NCBI GenBank assembly: GCA_918807975.1
Contig: OU964922.1
Coordinates: 5,469,501 to 5,533,500, forward strand
Direction of reading: 5' to 3'
Length of the DNA: 64,000 nucleotides
Source of the DNA: Aplidium turbinatum
Taxonomy: Eukaryota > Chordata > Ascidiacea > Aplousobranchia > Polyclinidae
Positions 22,895 to 34,803 of the stretch are shown here, one piece after another. Numbering within the stretch: the stretch's first letter is position 1; each line of letters opens with the position of its first letter. A program made the position numbers and the translations under genes. Below the pieces are notes generated by a model that ran no database searches, was not told where the DNA came from, and saw only the letters and a list, made by a program, of their open reading frames with translations.

Positions 22895-23002
22895 CTGAAA
22901 TGATTGAAAATAAATTAAACAATACATTCAAACCGCGATCGCTTCAGTGTAGACAATTAATTAAATAATTTCTAAACATTTCTCGTCTTGAACGACAAAA
23001 TA

Positions 23003-24504
23003 GGCACTAGCAAAATTGCCCATCGGTTGCTCGTCTGAAAATTTTCCGCCGAAAATTGCCCGTGTGGAAATATTGCCGTCGAGAAAATTGCCACCCGGAA
23101 AATTGCCTGTCTTTGAGTAATAATCAGCTGCAAAAAAAGTCCAGCTGTGTGTCTGTATTGAACCAAATTGTTCCTCTAATAGTTTAAACTTAGCACCCAG
23201 CTGTGATAAAAGGAGTGATAAATTTTAATCTGCAAATGCCAAACTAAATGAAAAAATGCTTCTGGGGAATACAAATATCAACTCTCTATCTCATACCGAC
23301 AAAAGTATACAGATTTACACTGAGTTCTGAGGACAGTCTTCTTTCAGATTCTGCTATTGTCTCAAATTTTGTCACTCCAAAATGGTGACCGTCATAAAAA
23401 GTATGCGCGGAAAAGACATTCTTTTAGATGAATTGCAATTTATTTATCATCGGAATAAAACGCATAAAAGTGGTACTAGGATTTATCGGGAGTGCAGAGA
23501 AAGAAAATCTACAAGTTGCAAAGCAAGATTATACACGAACTCGCATTTTGACAATATTCAAATTTTAAAGAAAGTAAATGAACATACACATTCATCAGGT
23601 AAACATATTGTGGAAGCAAAACAAGCAAAACAAACTTTGAAAGATGAGTTAGTTTCTTCTCACCAATCGTGTCGTGCCTTAGTTTCTGAGTGCGTTTCTT
23701 CTCTAGACGAATATGTACTTTCCCAAATGCCAAGTTTAAATCACATGAGTAGAAATGTTAGGAATTGGAGACAAAAAGCATGCAATTTTCCATCTGTTCC
23801 GACTGTAAGAAGCGGCTATGATATTCCATTGCAATTTCAAAGTCTTGCTTCAGGTGCAAGATTTCTACAATACGATTCTGGAGTACATGATGCTAATAAA
23901 ATATTAATGTTTGCATCAGATGAAGGGCTCGAAGATCTCAAAAAGTACAAGAACTGGGCGGTCGATGGGACTTTTAAGGTCGCTCCAGACATTTACTATC
24001 AAATTCTTATTGTTCATATTCAAATCGCTAATGTAACAATTCCACGAATATTTAGCCTTTTACCAAATAAAACAGAGGTTACATATGGAGCTGTTTATGC
24101 CAAAATTAAGGCACAGTGAAACTTCATTGCCACGTACCAATAATAGCTTCGAGGCCTTTCACAATTCTTTAAATAAATCCGTTTGTTGTACTCATCCTAT
24201 AGGCTACTTCATGGATTTCGCTTAATACATGACAAAGATCAGTGTCAAAATATGATAATTAAATCTCGTCGCACCAATCTGGTTGCAAGGGTGCCAAGTT
24301 TAGACTATTTGAGGAAAAATAGTTCAATACGGACTCACAGCTGGACTTTTTTTGCAGCTATTTCTTACTCAAAGACGGGCAATTATCCGAGTGGCAATTT
24401 TCTCGACGGCAATCTTCCCACACGAGCACGTTTCCCGCGGGCAATATTCCCACACGGGCAATTTTTTGGCAGGCAATTTTCCAACGGGCAATCTTCCTGT
24501 CACG
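23003..24504 (+). mobile_element. MULE with FLYWCH-type transposase fragment and 9 bp TSD
   Basis: The exact 9 bp duplication GACAAAATA lies at 22994-23002 and 24505-24513. The inverted termini are about 165-185 bp (23003-23168 and about 24322-24504). They are built from degenerate repeats of a TTGCCCGTGTGGAAA-like word. The inner borders pair around CACAGCTGGACTTTTTTTGC. Together with the coding remnant this identifies a Mutator-like element. It is internally deleted and begins about 110 bp from the EGF exon at 22894. Confidence 0.9.
23382..24119 (+). pseudogene. MULE transposase, N-terminal part
   Basis: The 245-codon open frame has a FLYWCH-type zinc finger (residues about 10-70: FIYHRNKTHKSG, YRECRERKSTSCKARLYT, NEHTHS) and then the start of the MULE DDE domain with WAVDGTFKVAPDIYYQ (first catalytic Asp, about residue 194). 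It ends at IKAQ. A further MULE-like stretch (about 24183-24300) follows in another frame. The second Asp and the Glu are not found before the right terminus, so the protein is truncated and cannot be catalytic. Confidence 0.8.
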
Positions 24505-24989
24505 GACAAAATAATAGATTTAAAAAGAAAAGTTGTTGCTCTTTTATTATCAGTGTTGAAAGTTTCATCGATACTTTGAACATTGTAAACGCACACACCG
24601 GCGTACACATGTTGTGTATATTCATTGACACCTAGTGAATGGCATCAATGAAATTACAATCTACAAAATTTGAATCAGAAACATAACCTGTTGCCTAGGC
24701 CAGTAGAATCCTGGCCAGTAGTTTTGGTACTGGAACATAACAAACAACATAAGTAGAAAAAAGTTTACATTTCAAAAACTAAAGGTTTTAAAAATACGGT
24801 TTGAAATAATTAGGGGCTGCTAAACAAGACTTTAAAAAATTTATCAATACCGTATGACACAAAATGAGTGAAAAGGTAATATTTTGGTTTGCTTGCATAA
24901 CTTTGATAATTAATTTTGCAATACGGTTGTACAGAAAACAGACGTCTTTCGTTTGTGTTGCTTGATATTGTTACCTCTTGTTTGTTTTT
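24505..24989. other. No gene recognised
   Basis: Intronic DNA between the MULE and the Penelope-like fragment; nothing identified. Confidence 0.35.
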
Positions 24990-25347
24990 TTCCCACCAAT
25001 ACGTAAAAGGTCGGCACATAGGCCGCATGTCCCAACGCCTAGAGAAACGAATCAAACGTGATGTTCCGAAAACAATTAGAGAACGAAACAATGCAACAAG
25101 AAGTCAACCAAATCGATCTTGCAAAACTGTAAATGACAAAAACATATCCACTGACTCTGCAATGAGGAAACACCTTCTGGATAAGAAAGAATGTGCTTTG
25201 AAATTCAGACTAGAAATGTTTTCAATTCTTGCTAAAGGCCGTTCCTCGTTCCACCCTGCAGCACTGGACAAAATCTTTATAAAAACTCTCGATCTAATCT
25301 CATGCCGCCAAAAAGAATTCGTTTATGCCATAAAACTTCTTCGTTAA
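24990..25347 (+). pseudogene. Penelope-like element fragment: GIY-YIG endonuclease end
   Basis: The stretch HIGRMSQRLEKRIKRDVPKT, then SDSAM-like STDSAMRKHLLDKKECALKF, FSILAKGRSSFH and CRQKEFVYAIKLL follow the order that I recall from the C-terminal GIY-YIG domains of Penelope-like retroelements (GRTSQRL--RIKQHVP, HLL, FSIL, LCRQKEFV). The reverse transcriptase upstream is missing. Downstream, TTCTGAAGATAGCTCCGGAA near 25431 resembles a Penelope-like 3' UTR. A 5'-truncated copy. Confidence 0.55.
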
Positions 25348-27029
25348 GTTTGAATTATTCTGGTTAACCTAATTTACGTTTTTTTTTTTTTTCTACTATA
25401 AATACTTCACCACATTTAGGCTTATTTTATTCTGAAGATAGCTCCGGAATATAGTCACACAAAAACTGCAGCTTCGAGCTAGGTATATTTTGTTGTATTC
25501 AGATTGATGTATTTTAATTATATTTCTGATGAGGGCATAGTGTTTGGTCAATTGCATTTGAATTTTATAGATTGGGAACTGTATTGTTTATAATGCAAGT
25601 TAAATCCATAGCTAACCTACTTTTATTTTTAATTTTTACCATTTTCACTGTAACAAGGAATAGTAAGTTATACCGGAACATTGCACTCGCAAAAGGTTCC
25701 TAGCGATACATGAAGAAAGTGAAATCTGATATACTGTTGTTGTAAATTGTAATTTAAAGTTACAATCCAAATACAGTTACAATTCCAACAACCCCATTAG
25801 CAATCAAGTAAAGTTTCGCAAGGTCAATCCGACAACCAACCGAAGGGTTGATTGAAAAGTAACGATAACAATACTGCTCCACATGTACATACATTTTATG
25901 TATTGTTATAAACGTTTCATGTGTTTAAGGTGCATAAACTTTATTACCAGCATTTGTTTTTACGTATATTTTGTCTATTAAACTAGTTGTGCAATTCGTT
26001 TTAAAATGCATCTACCTTTTTCCTTACTGCCAACCTGATCAGAAGGGCTGGATCTCTAATTGTGAAGATGATATTTGATATAGAATGTTAGCATTTTGGG
26101 AGAAGAATTTTCATAGCTCAAAGCTGTAATTCTTTTCTGAGTCTAACGTTGATCTACCTACATCAATGTCCAGCAGATGTAGCCAAGCCTAATTGCAGAG
26201 TTAATAGACATAATTATGTTAACAACAATTTTGCCTGCACAATTTGGTTAATTTCTGGTTTCTTTGTTTTCTTCGCTAATTTTTTCCGGGACATGTTGTT
26301 TGGTACTTTCCTCCAGACGTTGAGACGTGCTGGCTACATACCGAATATTGCAGTGTCATATAAATTGATAAATTAGATTACTGCATTGCGTTTTATCTTA
26401 TTTCCTGTGGGGGGGTCGGTGGGGACTTGGTACTTTTCAAAGCAATATTATTAAAGAACTGCGCAATCCACAGCTTTGAAATTTCTTGACTTTACCTAAA
26501 AATTATTCAAGTATTTATTCCACTTTAAATGACGTTGCTATTGTCTATAGTTTTAAAGATATTACATGATTTTCATAACATACTCTGATATTTTAGCTAG
26601 CTACTAGCTAGCCCTTTTGTTTTCAAATTATACGGATTAATAGGATTACTGAGCGCCGCAGTGCGTGGTCTGCGACGCAGATATCTCATGAGTTGGCTTT
26701 GTTGTAAAGCATTCAACCGTAATGATTCCGCCTTTTGTTTGAAAACTCGAGTTTTGAGTTGCTTTGATTAATCTTTTAATGACATCTGAGTTTCTTTGAA
26801 ATTATAAGAGAGCATCCGATAAGCTATGCTGAAAAAAATGTAATTTTACGTTGTTTTCTATGGCCAATACATTTTGTTTCTAACTTATAACAAGAAGCAG
26901 TAGGAAAATTCTTGACAAAGCTCTGTTTATCTCATAAAACAAACAGACTAATGTGGTATATTTCTTGATTTCTTGTCGGAAAGCAAGGAGTGCGTTCTTG
27001 ACCCTCCAATAAACTTTTGCATGTACCTG
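25348..27029. other. No gene recognised
   Basis: AT-rich intronic DNA. Small open frames here show no recognisable domain. Confidence 0.4.
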
Positions 27030-27031
27030 TA

Positions 27032-27866
27032 CAGTAGGGTGGCTCGTTTTTGAACTTTTTTTTTAAATTTTCTCGGGGTAGTGGGGAAATGGTGCCAATG
27101 AGTGAGAAAACGCTCATGGCAAAATTTGAGATTCGTAAAAAATTGTCTTCAGCCTCCTCATGGGGCCCAAAAATCGAAAAATGGGATCAAAAACGCAATT
27201 TTTTTTCAAAAATATTTTTAGTTTGGTAGATACAATATTGTTTAGATACATCTAATTAGCCTAAGAAAAAAAAACTGGAGTCATTTGAATTATTCCTTCA
27301 GGTTCGTCACAGCTTCTGAAAATTTATATTTTGCTGAAAATCTCGCATTTTTGTGGGTGGTTACATGATACATAATTGCGTTAGACATTTTGCCAGCTTT
27401 CAAACGTCATTGTATTTCTCTTTATAGACCTGCCCTGAGCTGTTGCGTCATTTTTTAATGAAATTGGGTTAATTTGGTAGGAAAAAGTGACGTCTTTTAT
27501 TTGAATTTACGTCACTGACGAAGTTTGTAGTTATGTAACCACAAACAAAAACGCGAAATTTTCAGCAAAGTGAAAATTTTCGGAAGCTGTGACGAAGCTG
27601 AAGGAATAGTTCAAATGACTTCAAAATTTTTTTTCAGGTTATTTAGATATATCTAAACAATATTGTATCTACCCAAACTAAAAATATTTTTGAAAAAAAT
27701 TGCGTTTTTGACACCATTTTTCGATTTTTGGGCCCCATGAAGAGGCTGAAGACAATTTGTTACGAATCTCAAATTTTCTCATGATTTTTTTCTTACTTAT
27801 TGGCACCATTTCTCTACTACCCCGAAGGAATTAAAAAAAAAAGTTCAAAAACGAGCCACCCTACTG
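27032..27866. mobile_element. 835 bp Tc1/mariner-type MITE, complete
   Basis: TA lies on both sides (27030-27031 and 27867-27868). The termini are CAGTAGGGTGGCTCGTTTTT and its complement, and the inverted arms run inward about 330 bp to a central loop (about 27390-27530). It has no coding capacity. A truncated relative is at 2405-2911. Confidence 0.85.
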
Positions 27867-28453
27867 TACAGTGTACACTTATATTCACATGAATATTTAT
27901 GGATGTTGTGAAAATGTTTTATCAAAACGAGAGATTGATGGATACTGAAACGAACTTGACACAGACTATCTAAACTGCTTGGCTTTTGTGGAAAAACACG
28001 CGCAGCTAAATTACTGTGCTTTGACAAGCACTGTGCATATTGTATCATCACTGAATCTTTACCTAAATGGTAATTTTGCAGTTGCTTGAGAGATTACAAA
28101 ATTATTTTTTTATACGAGGATTGAAAAGTTTGATATATCTCAGCAGAAACACTATCAGGACCAACTCAATAATTTCAAACTTTTCATTCAAATGTTGGTC
28201 TTCAGAAGCTTATTTTCACAAAACGGTGTAGGCCTATATCTTTTTCTCCATAAATTTGGACGTTTGTGTTATTTGGAGCAAAGTTGTTTATTGGGTTGAA
28301 AAAATCTGAAATCAATGCCTCGTTTTTGTAACGTATTGTAACGCAATCTATCAGTCAGTCGCTTTTGTTACTTTTTGTTTTCGAATACATTTCCGTGACA
28401 AAAGATTGACTTTTGTAATAACGCCTTCAACCATAAAGTTGCATTCTCTGACT

Positions 28454-29263
28454 CAGGCTTGCCAGATTGGCCCTTTTGGGGCCAAATTTGTGAAATTTGG
28501 CCCTTTTTAGAGGTAGTTGGCCCCCAAAAAAATTGTTTGGCCCCTTGGCCCTTAGTTTTCAATATTTGGCTCTTTTTGGAAGCAGTTGGCACATACTATC
28601 AAACTAGCTATTTAAATAAATGTCTTTCGGAAATTGAGACGGAAAAGTCTTATTACGATTTTTTAGACAGTGTTTAGCTGACAATATTTATGCCAATGCT
28701 AAAGATTCGAGTGGAAACACTGTAGAAGATGAAGATTTGGAATCGTTTTTGTACTAGAATGTAGACCAGTGGTGCCACTGCCACTCCTAGCGTTTTTCCA
28801 CTAGATCTAGTGTTTTTAGGCTAAATTTGGGGAAAATTTGGAAAAATTTTGTTCGCCCCCCAAAATGTTTTACTCTGCTACGGCTATGACTTCAGGGCTC
28901 TCACTTTTAAGGAAATTCAGTTCTACTTTAAAATTTTAAGGACTTTTAACACTCACTAACGCCATTGGCTGTCATTTTTGTGCATTATGCATGTAGATGA
29001 TCGTGTATTTATGATGCTAGTGTTTTTTTGTGAATCTAGTGTTTTTTTCAGTCAAATCTAGTACTTTTCCATGATAAGAGAGTTGCAACAGTGATGTAGA
29101 CTGTGTTGTTGCAATGTTGTAACGTTACTGAAGTTGTTAACGTTGTTATGTTTTATTAGCAACGTTATTAACATTATTGAACAATTTGGCTCTTTTTTAC
29201 CCAGTTTGGCCCTTTTTTCGACATTGTTTGGCTCTTTTTCTCGAAAGCTGTCTGACAACCCTG
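28454..29263. mobile_element. hAT-type non-autonomous element (810 bp)
   Basis: The perfect 8 bp duplication CTCTGACT lies at 28446-28453 and 29264-29271. The ends are CAGGCTTGCCAGA and TCTGACAACCCTG, inverted relatives of the hAT CAGGGTTG(C/T)CAGA type. The subterminal DNA is full of TTTGGCCC/TTTGGCTC runs. It hosts a second hAT insertion. Confidence 0.85.
28767..29093. mobile_element. hAT-type MITE nested in the previous element (327 bp)
   Basis: The perfect 8 bp duplication ATGTAGAC lies at 28759-28766 and 29094-29101. The ends are CAGTGGTGCCAC and GTTGCAACAGTG. Repeated CTAGTGTTTTT words lie inside. Younger than its host element. Confidence 0.8.
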
Positions 29264-29828
29264 CTCTGACTGCATCTCAAACGCTATACCTTACTCAGCA
29301 ATTTTGCTAAAGCATTGTTACACAAAATGCATGTCTGACAAAAGGAAAATATGTTGAATTGAATTATATTTTATACGGATCGTTTTTCTTGTCCTTGAAA
29401 AAAAGAAAGAACGATTTTTATCGTTTGGCATAAAAATATGTATATTGAGGTTCACATTGGTTTGCATAATGAAAATCACCCCAAAAATTGCTTGATGTGA
29501 TTTTCGCAGCCATTTGATCCTTCGCGATGATATCAATTATAGTTTCTATCAGATGAAACCTGTTCAAACTATTTTTTTAAAACTATGGTTCATTCAAGAA
29601 TATAATACTTTGTAAATATAGCTAACTTCATTTTTGTGTTTTTACTTCGATTTTTTCACAAGCAAGACTTTACACAAAACAAGTTATTTGCAACGTGAGT
29701 TGATTGACCATAGTAGCCTAAATGGACCAGAAAGCTGTGGCCAAAACTTGATTACTTTTTATCAAAATGTTTGCACATTAGAAACAGCAATCACTTTGTT
29801 TCAAACCAGCAAATCACTTTTTGTCATT

Positions 29829-29853
29829 GGTTCAACGTCTGCAGACGTCTAAA
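29829..29853. repeat. Short hairpin repeat, copy 1
   Basis: GGTTCAACGTCTGCAGACGT palindromic core, preceded by a CAGCAAATCACTTTTT-type arm. See the fullest copy at 33081-33156. Confidence 0.55.
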
Positions 29854-30713
29854 CTAATATACGACAAAGTTGGTTTTCTGGGTCTTCGGTTCGGAAAAAC
29901 ATCATTATGATGTATTGTGACGTGGTCTATCAGCCAGCAGTAGTTTATGCGTCTTTTGTTTTTGGATGTGTGTCAATTACAAAAGATGGCTTTTGCAGTA
30001 ACGCTATCAACCGCAAACTGCATCTAAAATGCTATTTCAAAATTTGAACAGAAAGAAATCTTCTAATGCGTAAGAAATAACTTGACACAAAATGCATGTC
30101 CAACAAATTAGAAAAAAAATGTAGAAAACGTTATGTTGCAAATCTAGTTAACAACATGAAAAAATACACTTCAATCATTTTGACACAAACATGCATTTTT
30201 AAAATATCAATAACCTTCAATTTTGCCCAAGGAAAAAGTCAAAGTTTAGCGATTTTTTGTTTTTTTTACGACAATAGCACTCGGCCTGAAAAAGACTTTT
30301 TTTCTATTTTTTGTATCGTTATGCCACGACTTTTAGTTTGTCACGCAGAACGGGAGTTCCATTTGGCAAACGACCTCTTCTATGGCCTACCAACACGATT
30401 TGACTAAACGATTATTATTATCACTACATTTTGTCGCAACTGTTTGCAAAGTTGTTTCATTCAGAGTGATCATTGTTGGTAAGTATTGAAACATATCACT
30501 TTGGAATGCATCGTGACATAGTTTATCAGTAAGGAGTTTTAGACGCTCTTTGTTTTTGGAGTGCGTGAAGGCCTAAAATGGAACAAGCTCCTATCGAAGC
30601 AAGTCACTACCTTTGGATAGGTTGTTGTTCAAATACCACGTGACACCATTAGGCTATCTTACTTTTCTGTATTCAACTGCTACCCAGACAGCAAATCAGA
30701 CACTTTTTACATC

Positions 30714-30740
30714 GATTCAACCTCTTTAGACGTTGAAATA
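30714..30740. repeat. Short hairpin repeat, copy 2
   Basis: Core GATTCAACCTCTTTAGACG then TTGAA, preceded by CAGCAAATCAGACACTTTTT. Confidence 0.55.
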
Positions 30741-30939
30741 ATGTTAAAAACGAATTAATAGCTTCCTGAGATGTGCTGTGAAATACAAAGTGTTTCTTGA
30801 TCATGCATAACCAAATTCGACAGTGTGAATGTGAAAAAAAATTTGCTTGATTTAGTTCCAATATCAAGTAATGACAGTACGTTTGAAAAATTGTAAACTA
30901 TAAACATGTGGCTCAAAAAGAACTTGAAATAGTTTTTTT

Positions 30940-32100
30940 GCGGTGATTTTGTCTCATTCTCTGCAAATGTTGAAACAAAGCAAATTTTTTTTTTACAATG
31001 CCTCCGGCAAAACAACAAGCAAACGCAAGTCGGACGCCAATTACGATTTCATTGAAGCGTGGACGACGTCTCCGCGTAAGAGATTAAAATCTACACAATG
31101 AAATTAACCCGTCACACTCAATTATAAGTTAATTAAGAAGCAATTTCTCAAGTCAAATAAAAAAATATGACCAACCATAAAATTATTTGATTTTTCAAGT
31201 TGCGCTGTTGAACAAACTGCAAAAGAGTTTCGATGTTATGTTGTCAGATAAATTATCTACACCATGTGAAAATTTGATTGATCTATCTTGCGTAGTTTTT
31301 GAGTTACACGAGCTCAAAGTGATAGTGTCGAACCGACCCCCCCGTCCGCAAGTCAACTGGCCAGAATACGTCACAGGAAAAAGGGTTTATGGTAGGCAAG
31401 CAGTCTAGATTGATGGAACAGAAAGTTTATTTGGTAGTAAAGAAAGTATGGGGTTTGACGGTAATAAAACTTGGGTTCAAAGCTTTTGAAGTGTGATTTT
31501 CAATTTTTTTGGAAATAGAACTCAGTTAAGATAGTTTCATGTAAATTGGGTATTTTAGTCTGACGAATCGTGGTGAACACGTGAATAGACTGATACCTTT
31601 AAAGCAAAAAAGGCCCAACGTGCATATTTGCGAGCAAAGGTGCCCCCCAACAAACATAATATCAACTTCGTTTCCACTAAGACACACAGAGCACTTAGTA
31701 TCTGATCAAAACGCAAACTCATTTATTTTGCGTTTATTGCGACAACATGCTGTAAGTACATTGCAATCGCAAACAAACCACAACAAACAGCAGGAAGCAG
31801 CTACCATCATTTTGAGACCCCGTGAGGTGTATTTGCCTGGACACAGCGGCATGCTCTGGAGCGGTGTTGAGCCGACCTTCTTTCAAACGTCTTGCAGAGG
31901 TTCTCGCCACTCGGCCAAGCTGCCGACTGATGGTAGAAATAGCATAGAAAAAATATGGCGTATTCTTAACCTACCCGTTCAATCAAACTTAAAAATATTG
32001 ATGCAAAAGAAAAAAATATGTTTATTCAGGATAGCGTTGTTTGTTCATTACTTGTATGTTTTGTGTCACTATCTCTGCCACTTCAAGCATTTGAATTAGT
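30940..32100 (+). other. Unassigned stretch with short open frames
   Basis: A small frame starting at about 30999 (MPPAKQQANASRTPITISLK, basic), one near 31187-31408, and a 172-codon frame at 31581-32099 with no domain that I recognise. Codon use and composition do not look like a conserved gene. These may be remains of an unknown repeat. No function is proposed. Confidence 0.25.
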
Positions 32101-32313
32101 ACATTTTGTTGTTGTCAACACAATCTTCTCACGACATGCAAGTTTCACAATTTTGACGTGATACATCACTATACATAGCACATAACATTTATGCACGACT
32201 GAATAAAAAAATATGACATGTTTGCAATCAATGCAACCGAATTAAGTAGAAAAAATTGATGTTCAACACGGATGATTGCAACATCTTCTTTGTTTAATTA
32301 GTCTGTCACTTAC

Positions 32314-32439
32314 AAGTTTCACAATTGTTTCCACTATAACCATCCAGACAATCACAGCTGTAGCTGTTCACACAATCTTCAAGCGCTAAGCAAGTTCCAC
32401 CATTTTCACATTGATTGGTGGAACACGGTTGTACATCAC
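32314..32439 (-). CDS. Exon: EGF-like module 2 (8-Cys variant)
   Basis: A 126 bp minus-strand exon with acceptor GAATTCTCAG and donor GTAAGTG. The translation starts DVQPCSTNQCENGGTCLALE, has DCVNSYSCDCLDGYSG and ends NNCET. It begins with GT and ends with T (symmetric phase 1), like the exons at 22769 and 53949. The extra Cys (EDC) sits at the same place as in the other two modules. It is separated by about 9.4 kb from the next exon and about 21.5 kb from the previous one. Confidence 0.85.
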
Positions 32440-33080
32440 CTGAGAATTCAAGTTATATAAGCTTGCAAATTAAACAGTTTATTTCATTTTCCTGCGACAA
32501 CACTTAAAGTAAATGTGACGTTTATATTATCGTAGTCAGTATTTCTTAATTTTAGTTTTCAGATGATTCATTTTGGGTCTGCATTTAATTCTTAGTTTAT
32601 ATTTTTGAAATATGTTGTATTGTCTCATCTTTCTTTTCCACAGTTTCACATCTAATAGAATGATTTGCTTTTTAATAAACGCGACCACACAAATAAACAA
32701 TTTTAGTTTGTACAAAAATATCATCTATCAATCTGTTGAGAAGGAGCGATCTTCCTGGCGTCAGCACTACCTGACTACTCACTATATAACAGCAAGCATT
32801 GTGTTTGGCTAACCATACCGGTGTCCACCATAATTTTTACCGGACACATATGGTGACAATTTTACGTACACAAAAAAATTGATGTAAGGCTGTTATGGAA
32901 GTAAAATTTACTGTAGTTCCCACATTTTGTTTTCTTTGTGGAACAATGGCAGTTTACTGTATACTTTTTTCTGGTGTTCAGTAGCAAGGTTTAAGTACAA
33001 AAACCTTTGTTAGTCTAGAATTAAAAAAAGTAGGTGAGGCAGTTTTCACACAATACGATAAAGCTGCGTTTTTACCCAAA
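32440..33080. other. Intron, no feature recognised
   Basis: AT-rich intronic DNA upstream of the hairpin repeat. Confidence 0.35.
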
Positions 33081-33156
33081 CAACAAAATCAGTCATTTCT
33101 ACATTGATTCAACGTCTTCAGACGTTGAATCAATGTAAAGATGACTGATTTTGCTG
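33081..33156. repeat. Short hairpin repeat, fullest copy
   Basis: The perfect 16 bp arms CATTGATTCAACGTCT and AGACGTTGAATCAATG surround a 2 bp loop. Outer arms CAACAAAATCAGTCATTT and GACTGATTTTGCTG extend it to about 76 bp. Related cores occur at several other places in this window. Confidence 0.75.
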
Positions 33157-33333
33157 CCAGGCTACTTTGGAGAAGTCAACCTACACTTGAGTGACTGATT
33201 AATTTATTGTTACGTACGTAAATTGTTTTGCTTGTAAAAATTTCGAAGCTCTTAGTTCCTTCTCAACTCTAATCTAGCAAAGAAGCAGTTTATTTGAACA
33301 GTCGGTTTCAAGCACAGAAGCAACAAGGCTAAA

Positions 33334-33936
33334 CCCTTTGAAGGTTGGGGGGGGGCAGTCAATTTAATTTTTTTGTATCAACAGTTGTATCTCTAAAACC
33401 ACTGAGGCTGCAACTACGAGATTTTTTGACTTTTCTTAACTTTTATTCACGTCTATTGAGCTAAGATTTTGAGCGAATAAAGGTTATTAATTGAGAGATA
33501 TAAAGCATTTCTCAGCACATCCTCTGAAGTATTTCATATTCTATTGTTCAAAATTTTCCCACCAGCTGGATGAAAGTAATTAATTTTGGCCCATGTCTCG
33601 TTAATCCTAACTGTTTCACAGCGTAAAGGGAATTGGTTGTATGCGTGGACCTTTTGTTCTCACCATGGCTTATAAGCGACGTCGATACAGTAAAAGCTTC
33701 AACTTACTAAAATATATAAGTCACCTCAACATTTCAACGTATATGAGCAGTTCTAAAATTCACATAGTTTTAATTTTCGGATATGCTCAGCGTGAATAAT
33801 TTTACAAAGTGAATCCCAAGTTTTGAAACCGTGCCTTAAAAAATAACAGAGATATCACTCCTAAAGCATAAGAAGAATTGACAGCCCCCCCCCCCCCAAA
33901 ACTGAGCAAGACTCCAGGAGCCCAAAGTTCTAAGGG
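33334..33936. mobile_element. TTAA MITE, copy 2 (about 600 bp)
   Basis: Same family as 8258-8857: CCCTTTGAAGGTTGGGGG at the left, and AACTGAGCAAGACTCCAGGA near the right end. The flanking TTAA has decayed (CTAA and TGAA), so this is an older copy. Confidence 0.75.
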
Positions 33937-34803
33937 TGAAACAAAGCTGAAATGTAGATGAGTGTACTTTCCATGGTGAAAAAAGGGAAACCCGAGTAGC
34001 CAGTAGCTTTGGCAGAAAATTCAGGAGGAAAGTTTAAACCCTGACCAGGCATGCTTTAGTAGAGGCCCAAAACCTTTCCAAAGAACCCGGGTGTTTGAAG
34101 AAATCACTGCGTATAATTCTTTAGATACAGTGCGCTTTTTTTTATAAGTGTCTTGAATTGAGGCCCCACAATCTTATTGGTACCGGACCCAAGTTAATCT
34201 ATCGGCTCTGCTAGTAGCAACAGTAGCGGAAGTCCACGAACTGCATGGAGGATTCACTGCAAGCTTGAGGCTGAAAGAACGCATTTTGATTTTAGAACAC
34301 ACGTAGCTCTGTGCTTGCTGAACATTCAAGAACATTGTACAACAGCGAGTAGTGTTTCTTTTAAACTACCATGAGATTTACGCTACTTTACACAACTTGT
34401 GAAGGCTAGCAGCAACCCAAGGTCAGTGCAGTAGCTGCAAAAAGGAAATCAGGAAGATGTGCTCAATATAATATCTTTTTCTAGGAAGAGCGTATCAAAA
34501 CTTGTTTAAAAGATTATCACACTGGTCAGTGCGTAATCACAAATAAATGAATGTTTTTCCACCAGTTTATAACTCTTACCAGGCAGACGTTTTTCTAAGT
34601 CACTGAATTAAAAGCTGAAAATCTTGTAAGGTAAACTGACAATGTTCCACAAAGGGAACATGAAGTAACTTCCGTTAGAGGCATGTTACGCCCCTAAACT
34701 TCACAAAACAAGTTTTTGTAACAACAACAATAAAATATTTAAAGTTTACTAAAATTCGATGTGTGAAACTATGTGCGGTAAAATAAAGGTTGCCTACACC
34801 AGT
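33937..34803. other. Intron, no feature recognised
   Basis: No coding similarity or repeat boundary identified. Confidence 0.35.

Larger units (their letters stand above)
28320..30620. repeat. Three diverged tandem intronic units
   Basis: A block containing TATTGTGACG(T/C), CTATCAG(C/T)CAG, then CTTTTGTTTTTGGA recurs at about 28332, 29921 and 30507. It is followed by similar GCAGTAACGC-type sequence at the first two positions. After subtracting the hAT insertion (28454-29263) the spacing is about 780 and 590 bp. Looks like old local duplication inside the intron. Confidence 0.45.

Noticed and set aside
33081-33156. Transcription terminator or microRNA precursor
   Set aside because: The same hairpin occurs at several unrelated places, so a mobile repeat is a simpler explanation; no expression evidence is available.
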